Part shown: positions 25,988 through 34,675 of the stretch, in pieces
Numbering within the stretch: the stretch's first letter is position 1
Layout: each line of letters opens with the position of its first letter
Assembly (NCBI RefSeq): GCF_015773195.1
Contig: NZ_JADWYK010000011.1
Span: 62,001 to 126,000 of the forward strand
DNA: 64,000 nt
Direction: 5' to 3'
DNA from: Hymenobacter guriensis
Lineage (GTDB): Bacteria; Bacteroidota; Bacteroidia; Cytophagales; Hymenobacteraceae
Notes under the pieces: model-generated
What the model was told of the DNA's origin: nothing
The model's input: the letters and a program-made list of their open reading frames with translations, nothing else
The model's database searches: none
Position numbers and translations under genes: made by a program

Positions 25988-27505
25988 ATGAAACTGCTGC
26001 TGATTTTCTGCTGCCTGCTGCCCCTGCTGGCCGGGGCCCAACCCCGCATCGGGTACGAGGTGCACTATGCGCCCCACCTGAGCACGGAGGGCCTGCGCGT
26101 GCAGGTGCAGGTGCGTACCCCACGGGCCGAGGACTCCACCTACTTCCACTTCGCCAACGAGGTGTGGGGCGAGCCGGACCTGCTGCGCTGCCTCGGTGGC
26201 TTCGCGGGCGAGGGCGCCGGCTACCGATTCCGGGTAGTGCCCGACAGCAACCGCGTGGTAGTATACCATCCGCGCACCCGCGTCGTGCGCTTTTCCTACC
26301 GCGTGCGGCAGGACGCCGCCGAGTATACCCGCGACCAGGTAAACCGCCCCCGCGTGACCGACGCCTACTTTCACGTGCTGGGCGAGTCGCTGTTTATGGT
26401 GCCCGATTTTATAGTAAGCTCCCCGGTGGAGCCCCGCCTTACGGCTACCATTCGGTGGGTGGGCTTCCCGCCGGGCTACGTGCTGCACAACACGTTTGCC
26501 TCGCAGGTCACGGAACAAACCTTCCGGGGCAGGCTCTGGACGGAGTTCTACCGCTCCCTCTACGTGGGCGGCGACTACCGCCTGCACCAGTTCCGGTACC
26601 AGAACCGCCCGGTGTACGTGGCCCTGCGCGGCGAGTGGCACCACTACGACGAGCCAGGCTTCCTCCTTTCCCTGCAGCAGGCCCTTACCGCTCAGCGCGA
26701 CTTCTGGCAGGATGCCGGCCCCACCCGCTACACCGTGTTCATGAGCCCCACCGTAACGACTACCGACACCACCTGGCGCGGGCAGAGCATCCGGGGTGAG
26801 GGGCTGTACCAGGGCTTCAAGCTGCAGTCGACCAACAACCCCTTCAACAGCTGGGACCTGCTGCGCTACATGTTCAACCACGAGATGCTGCACGACTGGA
26901 TTGGCGGGCAGATCCGGGGCGCCCACGGGGAGCTTACCAACTGGTTTACGGAGGGCTTCACGGACTACTATGCCTACAAAAACCGCCTCCGCAGCGGCGA
27001 CCTGACCCTGGAAGCGTGGGTGAAGGCCTTCAACGAGGATGTCATTCAGCAGCTCTACAAAAACCCGGAGCGCAACCAGCCCAACTACCTCATCAAGGAC
27101 AACTACTGGAAAAGCCGCGCCTTTGGCAAGCTGCCCTACCGGCGCGGGGCCCTGTTCGCCTTCTGGCTCGATAATCAGATTCTGAAACGCTCCGGCTACA
27201 CCCGCTCCCTCGACGACCTGATGCGGGAGCTGCGCCAGGCCTGCCTGCTGCCCGGCCAGTCTTTCACCGATGAGCGTTTCCTGGCTTTGGCCCAAACTTA
27301 CCTGCACGAAGACATCAGCTACGAGTTCCAGAAGTATATCCTGCACGGCACCGACATTCCCTGGACCACCCCCGAGCTGGCCGAAGGTTTTACGATGGAC
27401 ACCACCCAGCCCATACCCGTGCTGAAAGCCGCCGGCCCCGCCTCCGCCCTGCGCGAGCGGTACCTGAACACCAAGGGCAGCGCCAAACCCGTAGCCCGGC
27501 AGTAG
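25988..27505 (+). CDS. Secreted M1/M61-like gluzincin peptidase
   Basis: About 505 residues from the ATG at 25988, which starts the signal peptide MKLLLIFCCLLPLLAGAQ. An N-terminal beta-rich domain (to about residue 200) precedes the catalytic region: NHEMLHDWIGGQ (H298, E299, H302) and, 19 residues after the second His, the third zinc ligand E322 in LTNWFTEGFTDYYAY. The C-terminal part is helical (FALWDNQILKRSG-like, DDLMRELRQACL). No T9SS domain or lipobox, so it should remain in the periplasm. Family M61 glycyl aminopeptidases and M1 aminopeptidases both share this layout; the exact class is uncertain. Confidence 0.85.
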   Translation: MKLLLIFCCLLPLLAGAQPRIGYEVHYAPHLSTEGLRVQVQVRTPRAEDSTYFHFANEVWGEPDLLRCLGGFAGEGAGYRFRVVPDSNRVVVYHPRTRVVRFSYRVRQDAAEYTRDQVNRPRVTDAYFHVLGESLFMVPDFIVSSPVEPRLTATIRWVGFPPGYVLHNTFASQVTEQTFRGRLWTEFYRSLYVGGDYRLHQFRYQNRPVYVALRGEWHHYDEPGFLLSLQQALTAQRDFWQDAGPTRYTVFMSPTVTTTDTTWRGQSIRGEGLYQGFKLQSTNNPFNSWDLLRYMFNHEMLHDWIGGQIRGAHGELTNWFTEGFTDYYAYKNRLRSGDLTLEAWVKAFNEDVIQQLYKNPERNQPNYLIKDNYWKSRAFGKLPYRRGALFAFWLDNQILKRSGYTRSLDDLMRELRQACLLPGQSFTDERFLALAQTYLHEDISYEFQKYILHGTDIPWTTPELAEGFTMDTTQPIPVLKAAGPASALRERYLNTKGSAKPVARQ

Positions 27506-27580
27506 CTTTTGGCCGCCTAAGCAGCTGAACCCCAGATTTGGTGTAAGCGTATTTCCGGGCTCACCATCCCAGCTAATCCC

Positions 27581-27775
27581 ATGAAGACGTCCTTTGTAAT
27601 GGCGGCCATTTTCGCCCTGAGCTTAACTTCCTGCGGCGAGCATAAAACCGAAGACGCCGACACCACGACTACTACCTCCGATACGCCCGGTGCCGCTCCC
27701 ATTGCTCCGGAAGATGCCTACGCCGGCGTAGATACCACCGCTGCCGCCGCTGCTGATACGGCCGCAGCCCAGTAA
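27581..27775 (+). CDS. Small lipoprotein
   Basis: 64 residues. MKTSFVMAAIFALSLTSCGE is a lipoprotein signal with Cys at 18. The mature part is only about 45 residues, acidic and Thr/Ala-rich (DADTTTTTSDTPGAAP), and probably disordered. Such short, low-complexity lipoproteins are frequent in Hymenobacter-like genomes with no known role. Downstream at 27829-27862 a GC-rich hairpin (GAACCA...TGGTTC with inner GGCCC/GGGCC) could end the transcript. Confidence 0.75.
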   Translation: MKTSFVMAAIFALSLTSCGEHKTEDADTTTTTSDTPGAAPIAPEDAYAGVDTTAAAAADTAAAQ

Positions 27776-27989
27776 AACCAGGGCCACCGCGCACAAGCCC
27801 GGCCCGTAACTGCCGGCAAGGGTTCGAACCAGGGCAGGCCCACGTAGCGGGCCTGGTTCCGCCGATTCAGCTCCGGACAACTGTAGAGAAGGCGCCGAAA
27901 ACTCGACCTTATCCTTTTGGCGTTTCGGGCCGTTGCAAAGCGTAAGGCGGCCGGTTGGCCGCCTGTTTCCCATATAGCCTACGTTCGTT

Positions 27990-28358
27990 ATGCAGCAGCC
28001 CATTTCCCGTCGGCAGCACGTCATTGCCGATTACACCTTTGTCGCCTCTGCCGCCTCCGCTCCTTCAGCCGCCGGCTTTGCGCAGGACGCTACTCCGACC
28101 ACCCTTTCCTACGTTCTCAGCGGCACGGCCCTGGCCTCGAGCCTGCTTACCCGGGCTGAGTGGGGCGCCCTGCGGGTAATGCCCTACAAGATGCACCTGG
28201 CGCTTGATGCCGTCAGCAGCCTCACCGCCTTGTCGGCGCCCTGGGTGTTTGGCTTTGCCCGCAACACCCGCGCCCGCAATGCCTTTCTGGCTATGGGCGT
28301 GTTTGGCCTGATAGCCACGGTACTTTCCCGCCCCGAGGAAATGCCCAAATACCGCTGA
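27990..28358 (+). CDS. Small membrane protein with SPW-like motif
   Basis: 122 residues. After an Ala-rich N-terminus come three or four hydrophobic segments (TLSYVLSGTALASSLL, MHLALDAVSSLTALSAPWVF, AFLAMGVFGLIATVLS). The motif LSAPWVFGFARN resembles the SPW repeat of small bacterial membrane proteins of unknown function. It ends in MPKYR shortly before a perfect terminator. Confidence 0.65.
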   Translation: MQQPISRRQHVIADYTFVASAASAPSAAGFAQDATPTTLSYVLSGTALASSLLTRAEWGALRVMPYKMHLALDAVSSLTALSAPWVFGFARNTRARNAFLAMGVFGLIATVLSRPEEMPKYR

Positions 28359-28370
28359 GTACTACTTACC

Positions 28371-28414
28371 AGTACCAAAAAAGGCAGCCTGCGCAGGCTG
28401 CCTTTTTTGGTACT
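28371..28414. terminator. Perfect palindromic terminator
   Basis: AGTACCAAAAAAGGCAGCCT and its exact complement with almost no loop; 44 bases long, strong in both directions. Confidence 0.85.
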
Positions 28415-28740
28415 ACTGCAGGTGATTGTAAGCCGGACTGCACGGGTTACACGTGGGGGCGACGCCGTAATCCACTCGGCAGCTTCGCGCCCAACCAGGG
28501 CCCGGAAGGCCTCCATATCGGCGGGCTTCAGCTTTTCGTCGGAAGCCTTACGCCGAGGCGGGGTATTGCGGCTAATCCTACTCTTATCCGGAAGTAACCT
28601 CAGGCCGAAACCAGCCTGATTGGAATCCTCTCCGCTTAGCCGACGGGCCCGGGCATTTTCGCAGCCATCAGCTAAGCGCCAAACGCAGCGACCGGCTGCT
28701 TCTTCGTAAGTTGAGGCCGATATATTTTACTTACATAAGT
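28415..28740. other. Intergenic region with an unassigned minus-strand open frame
   Basis: No gene is called. On the minus strand one frame stays open from about 28720 through the terminator and reads DEKLKPADMEAFRALVGREA and EWITASPPRV, which looks somewhat protein-like, but it has no plausible start before the ATG at 28516 and runs into the terminator palindrome; it may be a gene remnant. The right end (AAGTTGAGG...ATATATTTTAC) should hold the promoter of the next gene. Confidence 0.3.
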
Positions 28741-29457
28741 ATGCCTTTGCTCCGTTCCGCGCTGCTGTTGCTGGTTTCTCTGTCGGCGGCCTGCCAAGCG
28801 CAGAAGCTACCCAAACTCAACCTTACCCTTAAGCAGGAGCTGGATCAGATGGAAGCCGTAGATCAGCAGTATCGCCGGCTTTTCGGGAGTGGGCCAGGTA
28901 TGGAAGCAAAATTTGACTCGGTAGCCAAGGCCGCGGGCATTTCGCCGGAGCAGGTGGGGTCTTACCTTAGTCAGCGTATGGTGGCGCAGGATTCCATCAA
29001 CATTCAGCGCGTGGGCCAGATCATTGCGCAATATGGCTACCCTGGCAAAACGCTGGTAGGTGAGCCGACCAATGAGGTGACTTTGCTCGTAATTCAGCAC
29101 TCCACCCGCATTCCGCGCTACCTGAAGCTGGTTGAACGGGAGGCTGCTAAGGGCGAAGTGCCGTTCTACCTCTACGCCCGCATGCTCGACCGGCACCTGA
29201 TGTATCAGAACAAGGCCCAGCTCTACGGCACCCAGGGCTGCAGTTACGGCGTACCCAACCCCGCCACCAGCCAGCGCGAAACCGTGTCCTTTATCTGGCC
29301 CATCGAAGATGCCGCCCGCGTGAACGAGCGGCGCAAGCAAGCCGGCTTCGACTCTACGGTGGAAGAAAATTCCCTGCGCCTGGGCATTCCCTACAAACCG
29401 ATGACGCTGGCCGAAGCACTGCGGATCAAACAAGCTTCCCAAACGCCGGCCAGGTAG
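28741..29457 (+). CDS. Secreted protein, DUF6624-like
   Basis: About 238 residues from the ATG at 28741, which gives a signal peptide (MPLLRSALLLLVSLSAACQA; the Cys may be lipidated). The mature protein has LKQELDQMEAVDQQYRR, IIAQYGYPGKTLVGEPTNEV, LLVIQHST and a C-terminal LYGTQGCSYGVPNPA ... IWPIEDAARVNERRKQAG-type segment, the layout of the DUF6624 family of Bacteroidetes. No enzyme activity is known for it. Confidence 0.7.
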   Translation: MPLLRSALLLLVSLSAACQAQKLPKLNLTLKQELDQMEAVDQQYRRLFGSGPGMEAKFDSVAKAAGISPEQVGSYLSQRMVAQDSINIQRVGQIIAQYGYPGKTLVGEPTNEVTLLVIQHSTRIPRYLKLVEREAAKGEVPFYLYARMLDRHLMYQNKAQLYGTQGCSYGVPNPATSQRETVSFIWPIEDAARVNERRKQAGFDSTVEENSLRLGIPYKPMTLAEALRIKQASQTPAR

Positions 29458-29463
29458 CTACCG

Positions 29464-30444
29464 CTAGACTGCTGCCAGGGCGCGGCTGTACTTGGCGCGG
29501 TATTGCTTGGGCGAGAGACCGGTGATGCGCCGGAAGGCCACCCGAAAGGCCTTAGGGTCGGAGTAGCCCACGCGGTACATCACCTCGTTTACGTTGTCGC
29601 GCGAGGATTCCAGGCTGTTTTTGGCCGCTTCAATCTTCACCCGCTGAATGTACTCGACCACGGAGTTGGTGGTGGCTTTCTTGAAGCGCCGCTCCAGGTT
29701 GCGGCGGCCCAGGGCCAGCATATCCGCCAGCTGCTCCACGGTTATCTTCTCCTGATAGTTTTCCTCGATGTAGTCCTGGGCCTTGCGGATGGGCTCGTCG
29801 TCGTGCGCTTTCTGACCATTGAACACGATAAACGCCGACTGGCTCACGCGCTCCATATCAATCTGAAACACCTTGGCGCAGAGCACGGCCATGTCGTGGC
29901 CGGCGTACTTCTCAATGAGGTACAGCACCAGGTTGAGGTAGGAAAATGCCCCGCCGCTGGAATACAGCCCCCGCTCATCGGTGATAAGCTTGTGCTCAAT
30001 GAGCTCCACGGCCGGGAACATGCGGCGGAAATCCTGGGCGGCGGCCCAGTGGGTGGTGCACTGGCGGCCGTCGAGCAGGCCGGTGGCAGCCAGCAGAAAC
30101 GCGCCCACGCACAGGCTGGCTACCTCGGCACCCTGTTGGTACTGCCGCACAATCCAGGGCAGAAACTCCTTGTTGGCTTCCAGCGCCACTCCCAGGTCGC
30201 CATCCATGGCCGGAATAATCACCAGATCAGTAGTGGGTACATCGGCCAGCAAAAGCGGGGTGGCAATGGTATAGAGGCCGCCGCACACCGGCGTTTCGGG
30301 CTTCAGGCCCACCAGCTGTACCGCAAACAGTGGTGGCTGGCCCAGGCGTGCCAGCAGAGCATTCACTTCCGAGAAAACCAGGCGTGGGCCCTCAATACTG
30401 CCCAGAATAGCGCCCTGCGGCACCAGGATGGATATACGTTTCAT
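29464..30444 (-). CDS. GlxA-family transcriptional regulator (DJ-1/PfpI + AraC HTH)
   Basis: About 326 residues from the ATG at 30442-30444 (MKRISILVPQGAILGSIEGP). N-terminal about 190 residues are a DJ-1/PfpI-like domain with the nucleophile-elbow region EVASLCVGAFLLAATGLLDG, used as a ligand sensor. The C-terminal about 100 residues are an AraC helix-turn-helix pair (YIEENYQEKITVEQLADMLA, RNLERRFKKATTNSVVEYIQ, VNEVMYRVGYSDPKAFRVAF, SPKQYRAKYSR). Divergent from the VOC-DoxX-DHFR operon with a palindrome between them, which it may control. Confidence 0.92.
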   Translation of the reverse strand: MKRISILVPQGAILGSIEGPRLVFSEVNALLARLGQPPLFAVQLVGLKPETPVCGGLYTIATPLLLADVPTTDLVIIPAMDGDLGVALEANKEFLPWIVRQYQQGAEVASLCVGAFLLAATGLLDGRQCTTHWAAAQDFRRMFPAVELIEHKLITDERGLYSSGGAFSYLNLVLYLIEKYAGHDMAVLCAKVFQIDMERVSQSAFIVFNGQKAHDDEPIRKAQDYIEENYQEKITVEQLADMLALGRRNLERRFKKATTNSVVEYIQRVKIEAAKNSLESSRDNVNEVMYRVGYSDPKAFRVAFRRITGLSPKQYRAKYSRALAAV

Positions 30445-30551
30445 GGCAATAAAGCTGTGGTGGACAGATGTCGGAATCAACCCCAAATTAGTCGGAATAG
30501 CCCCGTTCCAAGGACGAGGGTCTTGCTAATTTTGTTGGCTTTCAAAGATTA

Positions 30552-30574
30552 AATGTAGCAAATATTACTACATT
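30552..30574. promoter_or_regulatory. Operator-like palindrome in the divergent region
   Basis: AATGTAG - 9 bases - CTACATT, perfect 7-bp arms in an AT-rich stretch between the GlxA-type regulator and the VOC operon. Size and symmetry fit a dimeric repressor or activator site. The cognate regulator is not certain: AraC-type proteins usually bind direct repeats. Confidence 0.45.
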
Positions 30575-30631
30575 ACTTAGCAAGCACCGCGCCTGATCTT
30601 TCTTTTCTTTCACTTCATACCTTTCTCAGCC

Positions 30632-31051
30632 ATGCAAACGCCCCGCCTCACTCCTTACCTCATCTTCAACGGTAATTGCCGCCAGGCCATGACCTTCTAT
30701 CAGCAGTGCCTGGGCGGTGAGCTGATGGTGCAAACGTACGAAGGCACACCTGCCGCCGAGCAGGTGGGGCCCGAAGTACTCCAGAACGTGCTGCACTCCT
30801 CCCTGACCACAGCCGATATGGTACTACTAGCCTCCGACTCCGGGCTGGGCCCCGCAGCCAAGGGCGACATGGTTTCCCTCTCCCTCAACTGCCAGAGCCC
30901 GGAGGAAATTCAGCGCCTGTTTGAGCAACTCTCCGTCGGAGGCACCGTCACGATGCCGTTGCAGGACACGTTCTGGGGTGCCACGTTCGGCATGTTTGCC
31001 GACCAGTTCGGCATCGACTGGATGCTCAACTACGATAAGCCTCAGCAGTAA
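30632..31051 (+). CDS. VOC-family (PhnB-like) protein
   Basis: 139 residues. Typical PhnB/3-demethylubiquinone-like glyoxalase-fold sequence: LTPYLIFNGNCRQAMTFYQQ at the N-terminus, HSSLTTADMVLLASDS in the middle and DTFWGATFGMFADQFGIDWM at the end. The function of the family is unclear; members are metal-binding folds and often sit with DoxX and RibD-like genes, as here. First gene of a probable three-gene operon (gaps of about 35 and 28 bases). Confidence 0.9.
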   Translation: MQTPRLTPYLIFNGNCRQAMTFYQQCLGGELMVQTYEGTPAAEQVGPEVLQNVLHSSLTTADMVLLASDSGLGPAAKGDMVSLSLNCQSPEEIQRLFEQLSVGGTVTMPLQDTFWGATFGMFADQFGIDWMLNYDKPQQ

Positions 31052-31086
31052 GCCCGGCCATTTTCTACCGCCAAATTCATTTAGCT

Positions 31087-31476
31087 ATGAATAAGCTCAA
31101 CCTGCTGTACTGGATTGTCACGGGGCTGCTGGCCCTGCTGATGACGCTGTCGTCCGTGCCTAACGTGCTGAGCTCCCCGGAGTCGGTGGAGTTTTTCCGG
31201 CACCTGGGCTACCCCGCCTACCTCGTGCCTTTTCTGGGCGTAGCCAAGCTGCTGGGCGTGCTGGCTATTCTGGTGCCCGGCTTTCCGCGCCTGCGGGAGT
31301 GGGCCTACGCCGGCTTTGCGTTTGATTTGACCGGGGCGCTGTACTCTTTTATTTCCGTGGGCGACCCACCGGGTATGTGGTTTCCGCTGCTGATTGGCCT
31401 GGCTTTGATTGCGGCCTCGCACTACCTCAACCGCCGCCGCACGGAAGCAGCTGCGCCCGCACTCAGCGTGGCCTAG
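31087..31476 (+). CDS. DoxX-like membrane protein
   Basis: 129 residues, four transmembrane segments (LLYWIVTGLLALLMTLSSVP, YLVPFLGVAKLLGVLAILVP, WAYAGFAFDLTGALYSFISV, WFPLLIGLALIAASHYL). The pattern HLGYPAYLVPFLGVAKLLG is that of DoxX-like family proteins of Bacteroidetes. Role unknown, possibly redox or membrane-stress related. Middle gene of the VOC operon. Confidence 0.9.
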   Translation: MNKLNLLYWIVTGLLALLMTLSSVPNVLSSPESVEFFRHLGYPAYLVPFLGVAKLLGVLAILVPGFPRLREWAYAGFAFDLTGALYSFISVGDPPGMWFPLLIGLALIAASHYLNRRRTEAAAPALSVA

Positions 31477-31504
31477 CGCTTTCTTTCCGCCTGAAAAAAT
31501 ACCG

Positions 31505-32050
31505 ATGAGAAAAGTAGTGGTATCTGAGTTTGTGTCGCTGGACGGGGTGATGGAAAAACCGGAGCGGCTGATGCCCTTTTTCGGCGAAGAGCAGAAACGC
31601 TACAAGCTTGAGGAGCTGCTGAACGCCGACACGCTGCTGCTGGGCCGCGTTACCTACGAAAGCTTCGCCGCCGTGTGGCCCACGCAAACCGACGAGCAGG
31701 GTTTTGCCCGCCGGATGAACTGCCTGCCCAAATACGTAGTCTCCGGCACGCTGCAAACCGCCAGCTGGCACAACACCGCCATCATCGGGAAAAACGTAGT
31801 GGCGGAAGTGCAGCGCCTGAAAGCGCAGCGCGGCGAGGATATTCTGGTGTATGGCAGCGGCCAGCTGGTGCAGGCGCTGCTGCGGCACCACCTCGTGGAC
31901 GAATACCGGCTGATGACGTTTCCGATGATGCTGGGCGGCGGCAAGCGGTTTTTCCCGGAAGACGGCCTACCCGCCACGCTGAAATTGGTAGATACCACGC
32001 TGTTCTCTACCGGCACTATTCTGCTAGTCTATCATCCCGTCTGGAGCTAG
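31505..32050 (+). CDS. Dihydrofolate-reductase-like (RibD C-terminal) protein
   Basis: About 181 residues from the ATG at 31505. RibD C-terminal / DHFR-like Rossmann protein: KVVVSEFVSLDGVMEKP at the start, ADTLLLGRVTYESFAAVWPT, KYVVSGTLQTASWHNT, and GEDILVYGSGQLVQALLRHH, followed by FPMMLGGGKRFF. Members are NADPH-binding reductase-like enzymes with no proven substrate; it is unlikely to be the cell's housekeeping FolA. Last gene of the operon, followed by a terminator. Confidence 0.9.
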   Translation: MRKVVVSEFVSLDGVMEKPERLMPFFGEEQKRYKLEELLNADTLLLGRVTYESFAAVWPTQTDEQGFARRMNCLPKYVVSGTLQTASWHNTAIIGKNVVAEVQRLKAQRGEDILVYGSGQLVQALLRHHLVDEYRLMTFPMMLGGGKRFFPEDGLPATLKLVDTTLFSTGTILLVYHPVWS

Positions 32051-32068
32051 GCTAACTCAGTACCCATC

Positions 32069-32103
32069 AAAAAGCCCCGGCTGCAACGCGGCAGCCGGGG
32101 CTT
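32069..32103. terminator. Intrinsic terminator after the VOC-DoxX-DHFR operon
   Basis: AAGCCCCGGCTGC and complement around a 6-base loop. Confidence 0.8.
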
Positions 32104-32112
32104 CGGGGTGTA

Positions 32113-32155
32113 AGTTGTTCGTCGTTTATTTTCAAGTTACTGACAACGAACAACT
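32113..32155. repeat. TTGTTC/GAACAA inverted repeat
   Basis: AGTTGTTCG and CGAACAACT form perfect 9-bp arms separated by 25 bases, with GTCG/TGAC-like sequence inside. Related AGTTGTC-type sequences occur at 37186-37217 and 41458-41612. Confidence 0.5.
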
Positions 32156-32170
32156 ACGAGCAAATCAAGC

Positions 32171-32881
32171 TTAGCAGTTGCCGCTTTCCAGGTCGCAGGC
32201 AGCGCCGGCGGAGCCGGCCAGCTGTACGGGCTGCGGGCGAGCTTCTTCCCACACTTTCTGCAGAACCTCTTCAAACAGCTCGGCCGGCTGCGCGCCCGAC
32301 ACGGCGTACTTGTCGTCGAACACGAAGTAAGGCACCCCGCGTACCCCGATCTGGTGGGCCTGGTACTCGTCGTGGCGCACTTCGTCGGTGAAGTCGTCGG
32401 AAGCCAGCAGGTGGGTTACCTCGGCGGCAGGCAGCGCCAGGTCGGCGCCCAGGCGGGTGAGCGTGGCCGGGTCATTCACATCCAGGCCCTCTTCGAGGTA
32501 GGCTTTAAACAGCCGCTCCTTGGCCGCATCCTGCAGCCCATGTTTAGCCGCCAGGTGCACCAGGCGGTGCGCCCGCAGGGAGTTGGCGGGCACCAGCCGG
32601 TCGAAGTCGAAGGCCAGGCCTTCCTGGGCGGCCATCTGCGTCATATTGGCGCTCATCTCGCGGGCCCAGGTTTCCGGCTTGCCGTATTTGGCGGCCAGGC
32701 GCACGTACTGGTTTACGCCCGGCTCGGGGTTGGCCTGCGGGTCCAGCTCAAAGCTGCGCCACTGCAGGTCTATCTGGTCGGCGTGCGGAAAGCGGGCCAG
32801 GGCCGTTTCCAGGCGCCGCTTGCCGATGTAGCAAAAGGGGCACAGGATATCGGACCAGATTTCAACTTGTATCTTTTTCAT
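32171..32881 (-). CDS. DsbA-family oxidoreductase (FrnE-like)
   Basis: About 236 residues from the ATG at 32879-32881. Thioredoxin fold with the active site WSDILCPFCYIGKRRLE (CPFC), a helical insertion, and the cis-Pro region QIGVRGVPYFVFDDKYAVSG. FrnE-type proteins are cytoplasmic disulfide isomerases or oxidoreductases; there is no signal peptide, in line with that. An extra CX-type tail, ACDLESGNC, ends the protein and could act as a second redox pair. Confidence 0.92.
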   Translation of the reverse strand: MKKIQVEIWSDILCPFCYIGKRRLETALARFPHADQIDLQWRSFELDPQANPEPGVNQYVRLAAKYGKPETWAREMSANMTQMAAQEGLAFDFDRLVPANSLRAHRLVHLAAKHGLQDAAKERLFKAYLEEGLDVNDPATLTRLGADLALPAAEVTHLLASDDFTDEVRHDEYQAHQIGVRGVPYFVFDDKYAVSGAQPAELFEEVLQKVWEEARPQPVQLAGSAGAACDLESGNC

Positions 32882-33028
32882 GGCAGGAAAAGTCGGTTTG
32901 GGATGCTGTATAAGCCGGCCGGCGGCCAAAAGGTTTCCTGGAAGTCCCCGAGCAGCTGGTGGGTCGAGCCAGAATTATGCGTATTCTTACAGGCTGAGTC
33001 CAGTGTTCCTTTTTCTCTGCTTTCTTCG

Positions 33029-33583
33029 ATGAAACGCCTTTTCCTGCCCGTGCTGGCGGCCATAGTGCTGGCCGGCTGCAACCAAACCAGCCAGCCGGCC
33101 GAGCAGCCCGCCGCTACCACCACCGACCAGACCGCCCTGGATACCGCCGCGGCCGATGGCACAGCTACCGCGCCCGCCGCCAAGGAGGCACCCCAGCTGA
33201 AAACCGCACCCGGCCCCGAGGCTGTAACGGCTTCCCTGCGCTTCAAGCCTGTGGCCGGGGCCCTGCGCACCGAGGCGTTCCTGAAGCTGGCTGGCAAGGA
33301 AACCAAGGAAATCAACCTCGGCACCTTTCCCGGCAAGCCTGATGTGGTAGATGCCGCCAAGGCCGAGCGCGCGGGTTACCCCCAGGGCTGGATAGTAGGC
33401 TTCCGCAGCTATGAGCCCGGCTCCGGCACCGGCGCCGATGTGGCCGTGCTGCCCGGCGACGACCTTTCGCACCTGCGCATCATGCAGCGCCGTATTGATG
33501 AGTCGGCCTCCGAGCCCTTCACGTTCCAGATTGCCCGGGAGCTGTCCTTGGCCGGCCCCAGCAAGCTCACGCCAGCCAAGTAA
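33029..33583 (+). CDS. Hypothetical lipoprotein
   Basis: 184 residues from the ATG at 33029. MKRLFLPVLAAIVLAGCNQ has a canonical lipobox (LAGC, Cys 17). A disordered Thr/Ala/Gln-rich linker (about 18-60) tethers a C-terminal domain of about 110 residues beginning LRFKPVAGALRTEAFLKLAG, family not recognised. No operon partner is certain; the next gene starts 12 bases downstream and may be co-transcribed. Confidence 0.75.
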   Translation: MKRLFLPVLAAIVLAGCNQTSQPAEQPAATTTDQTALDTAAADGTATAPAAKEAPQLKTAPGPEAVTASLRFKPVAGALRTEAFLKLAGKETKEINLGTFPGKPDVVDAAKAERAGYPQGWIVGFRSYEPGSGTGADVAVLPGDDLSHLRIMQRRIDESASEPFTFQIARELSLAGPSKLTPAK

Positions 33584-33595
33584 CTCCGGCTACAT

Positions 33596-34081
33596 ATGGC
33601 GGTGGTTCAGGTGTTTGAGGCGCGGCTGGAGCACGGCGGCCCCAGCTTTATGCCCACCCAGATTGTGGTAGTGCCTCCGCTGGTGTTGGCGGCGCTGGGC
33701 CAGCCCCTGCCCCGCCGCGTGGTGGGCACGCTCAACGGCTGCGCCATCCGGCGCGGGCTGCTGCCGCTGCCGGGCGGGGGCCGCTACCTCATGCTCAACA
33801 AGGATATGTGCCGGGAGGCCGGGGTGCAGGTGGGCCAACTGGTTTCGCTCACACTGGCCCCCGACCCCGAGCCGGACCGCGTGGATTTGCCCGAGGAGCT
33901 GGCCGAGGCGTTTGAGGCCTGGCCCGAAGCATTAGCGGGCTTTCAGCAACTCAGCGGTAGCATGCAGCGGGCTATTGCGGCACATGTGGCCACGGCCAAG
34001 CAGCCCGAAACCCGCGCCCGCCGGGCAGTGGAGTTTACCGAGCGGCTGGCGCGGGGCGCCCACCCGTTTCGTAAGCTGTAA
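33596..34081 (+). CDS. DUF1905 / YdeI-type protein
   Basis: 161 residues. N-terminal about 95 residues fit DUF1905 (VVPPLVLAALGQPLPRRVVG, GGGRYLMLNKDMCREAGVQV), a small beta-barrel; the rest fits the bacteriocin-protection YdeI/OmpD-associated module (DLPEELAEAFEAWPEALAGF, RAIAAHVATAKQPETRARRA). Function in Bacteroidetes unknown. Starts 12 bases after the upstream lipoprotein gene, so probably in one transcript. Confidence 0.8.
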   Translation: MAVVQVFEARLEHGGPSFMPTQIVVVPPLVLAALGQPLPRRVVGTLNGCAIRRGLLPLPGGGRYLMLNKDMCREAGVQVGQLVSLTLAPDPEPDRVDLPEELAEAFEAWPEALAGFQQLSGSMQRAIAAHVATAKQPETRARRAVEFTERLARGAHPFRKL

Positions 34082-34168
34082 AGCGCAGAAAGGCCTGGCG
34101 GAGACTGGCATGCAACTTTTCGGGCCGGGCAAGTATCCTAATCAGGCTTGATTTAACGCTGCCGTAGT

Positions 34169-34630
34169 ATGCGCCTTCCTTTCTATTCTGCTTCTGCCGC
34201 CCTGTGTCTGCTGACTGCCAGCCTCCTGCCCGGCTGCATCCATCCCGTGGAAGATGAGCCCCGGCCCGCCGAGCCCCCTTTGCTCGATACCCGCTGGCAG
34301 CTGACAATTCTGGGTACGACGCCCGTGAGCGAAATGCCCAACTTTTTTGCGAAGCCCGATTTTCAGCTCTCCACCGGCACCGGGCGGCTGATGGCCCACG
34401 CCTACTGCAACGGCATTGGCGGAGCCTTCACCACCGCCGCCGAAAACAAGCTCAGCTTCGACCAGCTGACCGTTACGCTGGCAACGTGCGAGGATGATGC
34501 CACCGGCTTTGAAAACAACTATTTCATGGCGCTGCGGGCCACCCGGCGTTTTCTAGTGCTCGACAGCACCCTCCGCCTGTTCGATGACACAAACCCCGAG
34601 CCCGTAGCGTATTTCCGGGTGGCCCGGTAA
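34169..34630 (+). CDS. META-domain lipoprotein
   Basis: 153 residues. Lipoprotein signal (LCLLTASLLPGCIHP, Cys about 23). The mature protein is a META/HslJ-like domain: LLDTRWQLTILG, then AHAYCNGIGGAFTTAAENKL, LTVTLATCEDDA, FMALRATRRFLVLDSTLRLF. META domains are small beta proteins linked to motility or stress (HslJ gives novobiocin resistance in E. coli); the role here is unknown. Two internal cysteines could form a disulfide. Confidence 0.8.
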   Translation: MRLPFYSASAALCLLTASLLPGCIHPVEDEPRPAEPPLLDTRWQLTILGTTPVSEMPNFFAKPDFQLSTGTGRLMAHAYCNGIGGAFTTAAENKLSFDQLTVTLATCEDDATGFENNYFMALRATRRFLVLDSTLRLFDDTNPEPVAYFRVAR

Positions 34631-34675
34631 CGGCCGGTTTGAATCCTGCAACCGCCCGCGTACGTTGCGGGCGCT

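Noticed and set aside
32354..33583. 409-residue frame extending the lipoprotein upstream
   Set aside because: The first 225 residues are antisense to the DsbA-like gene; the ATG at 33029 gives a perfect lipoprotein signal peptide.
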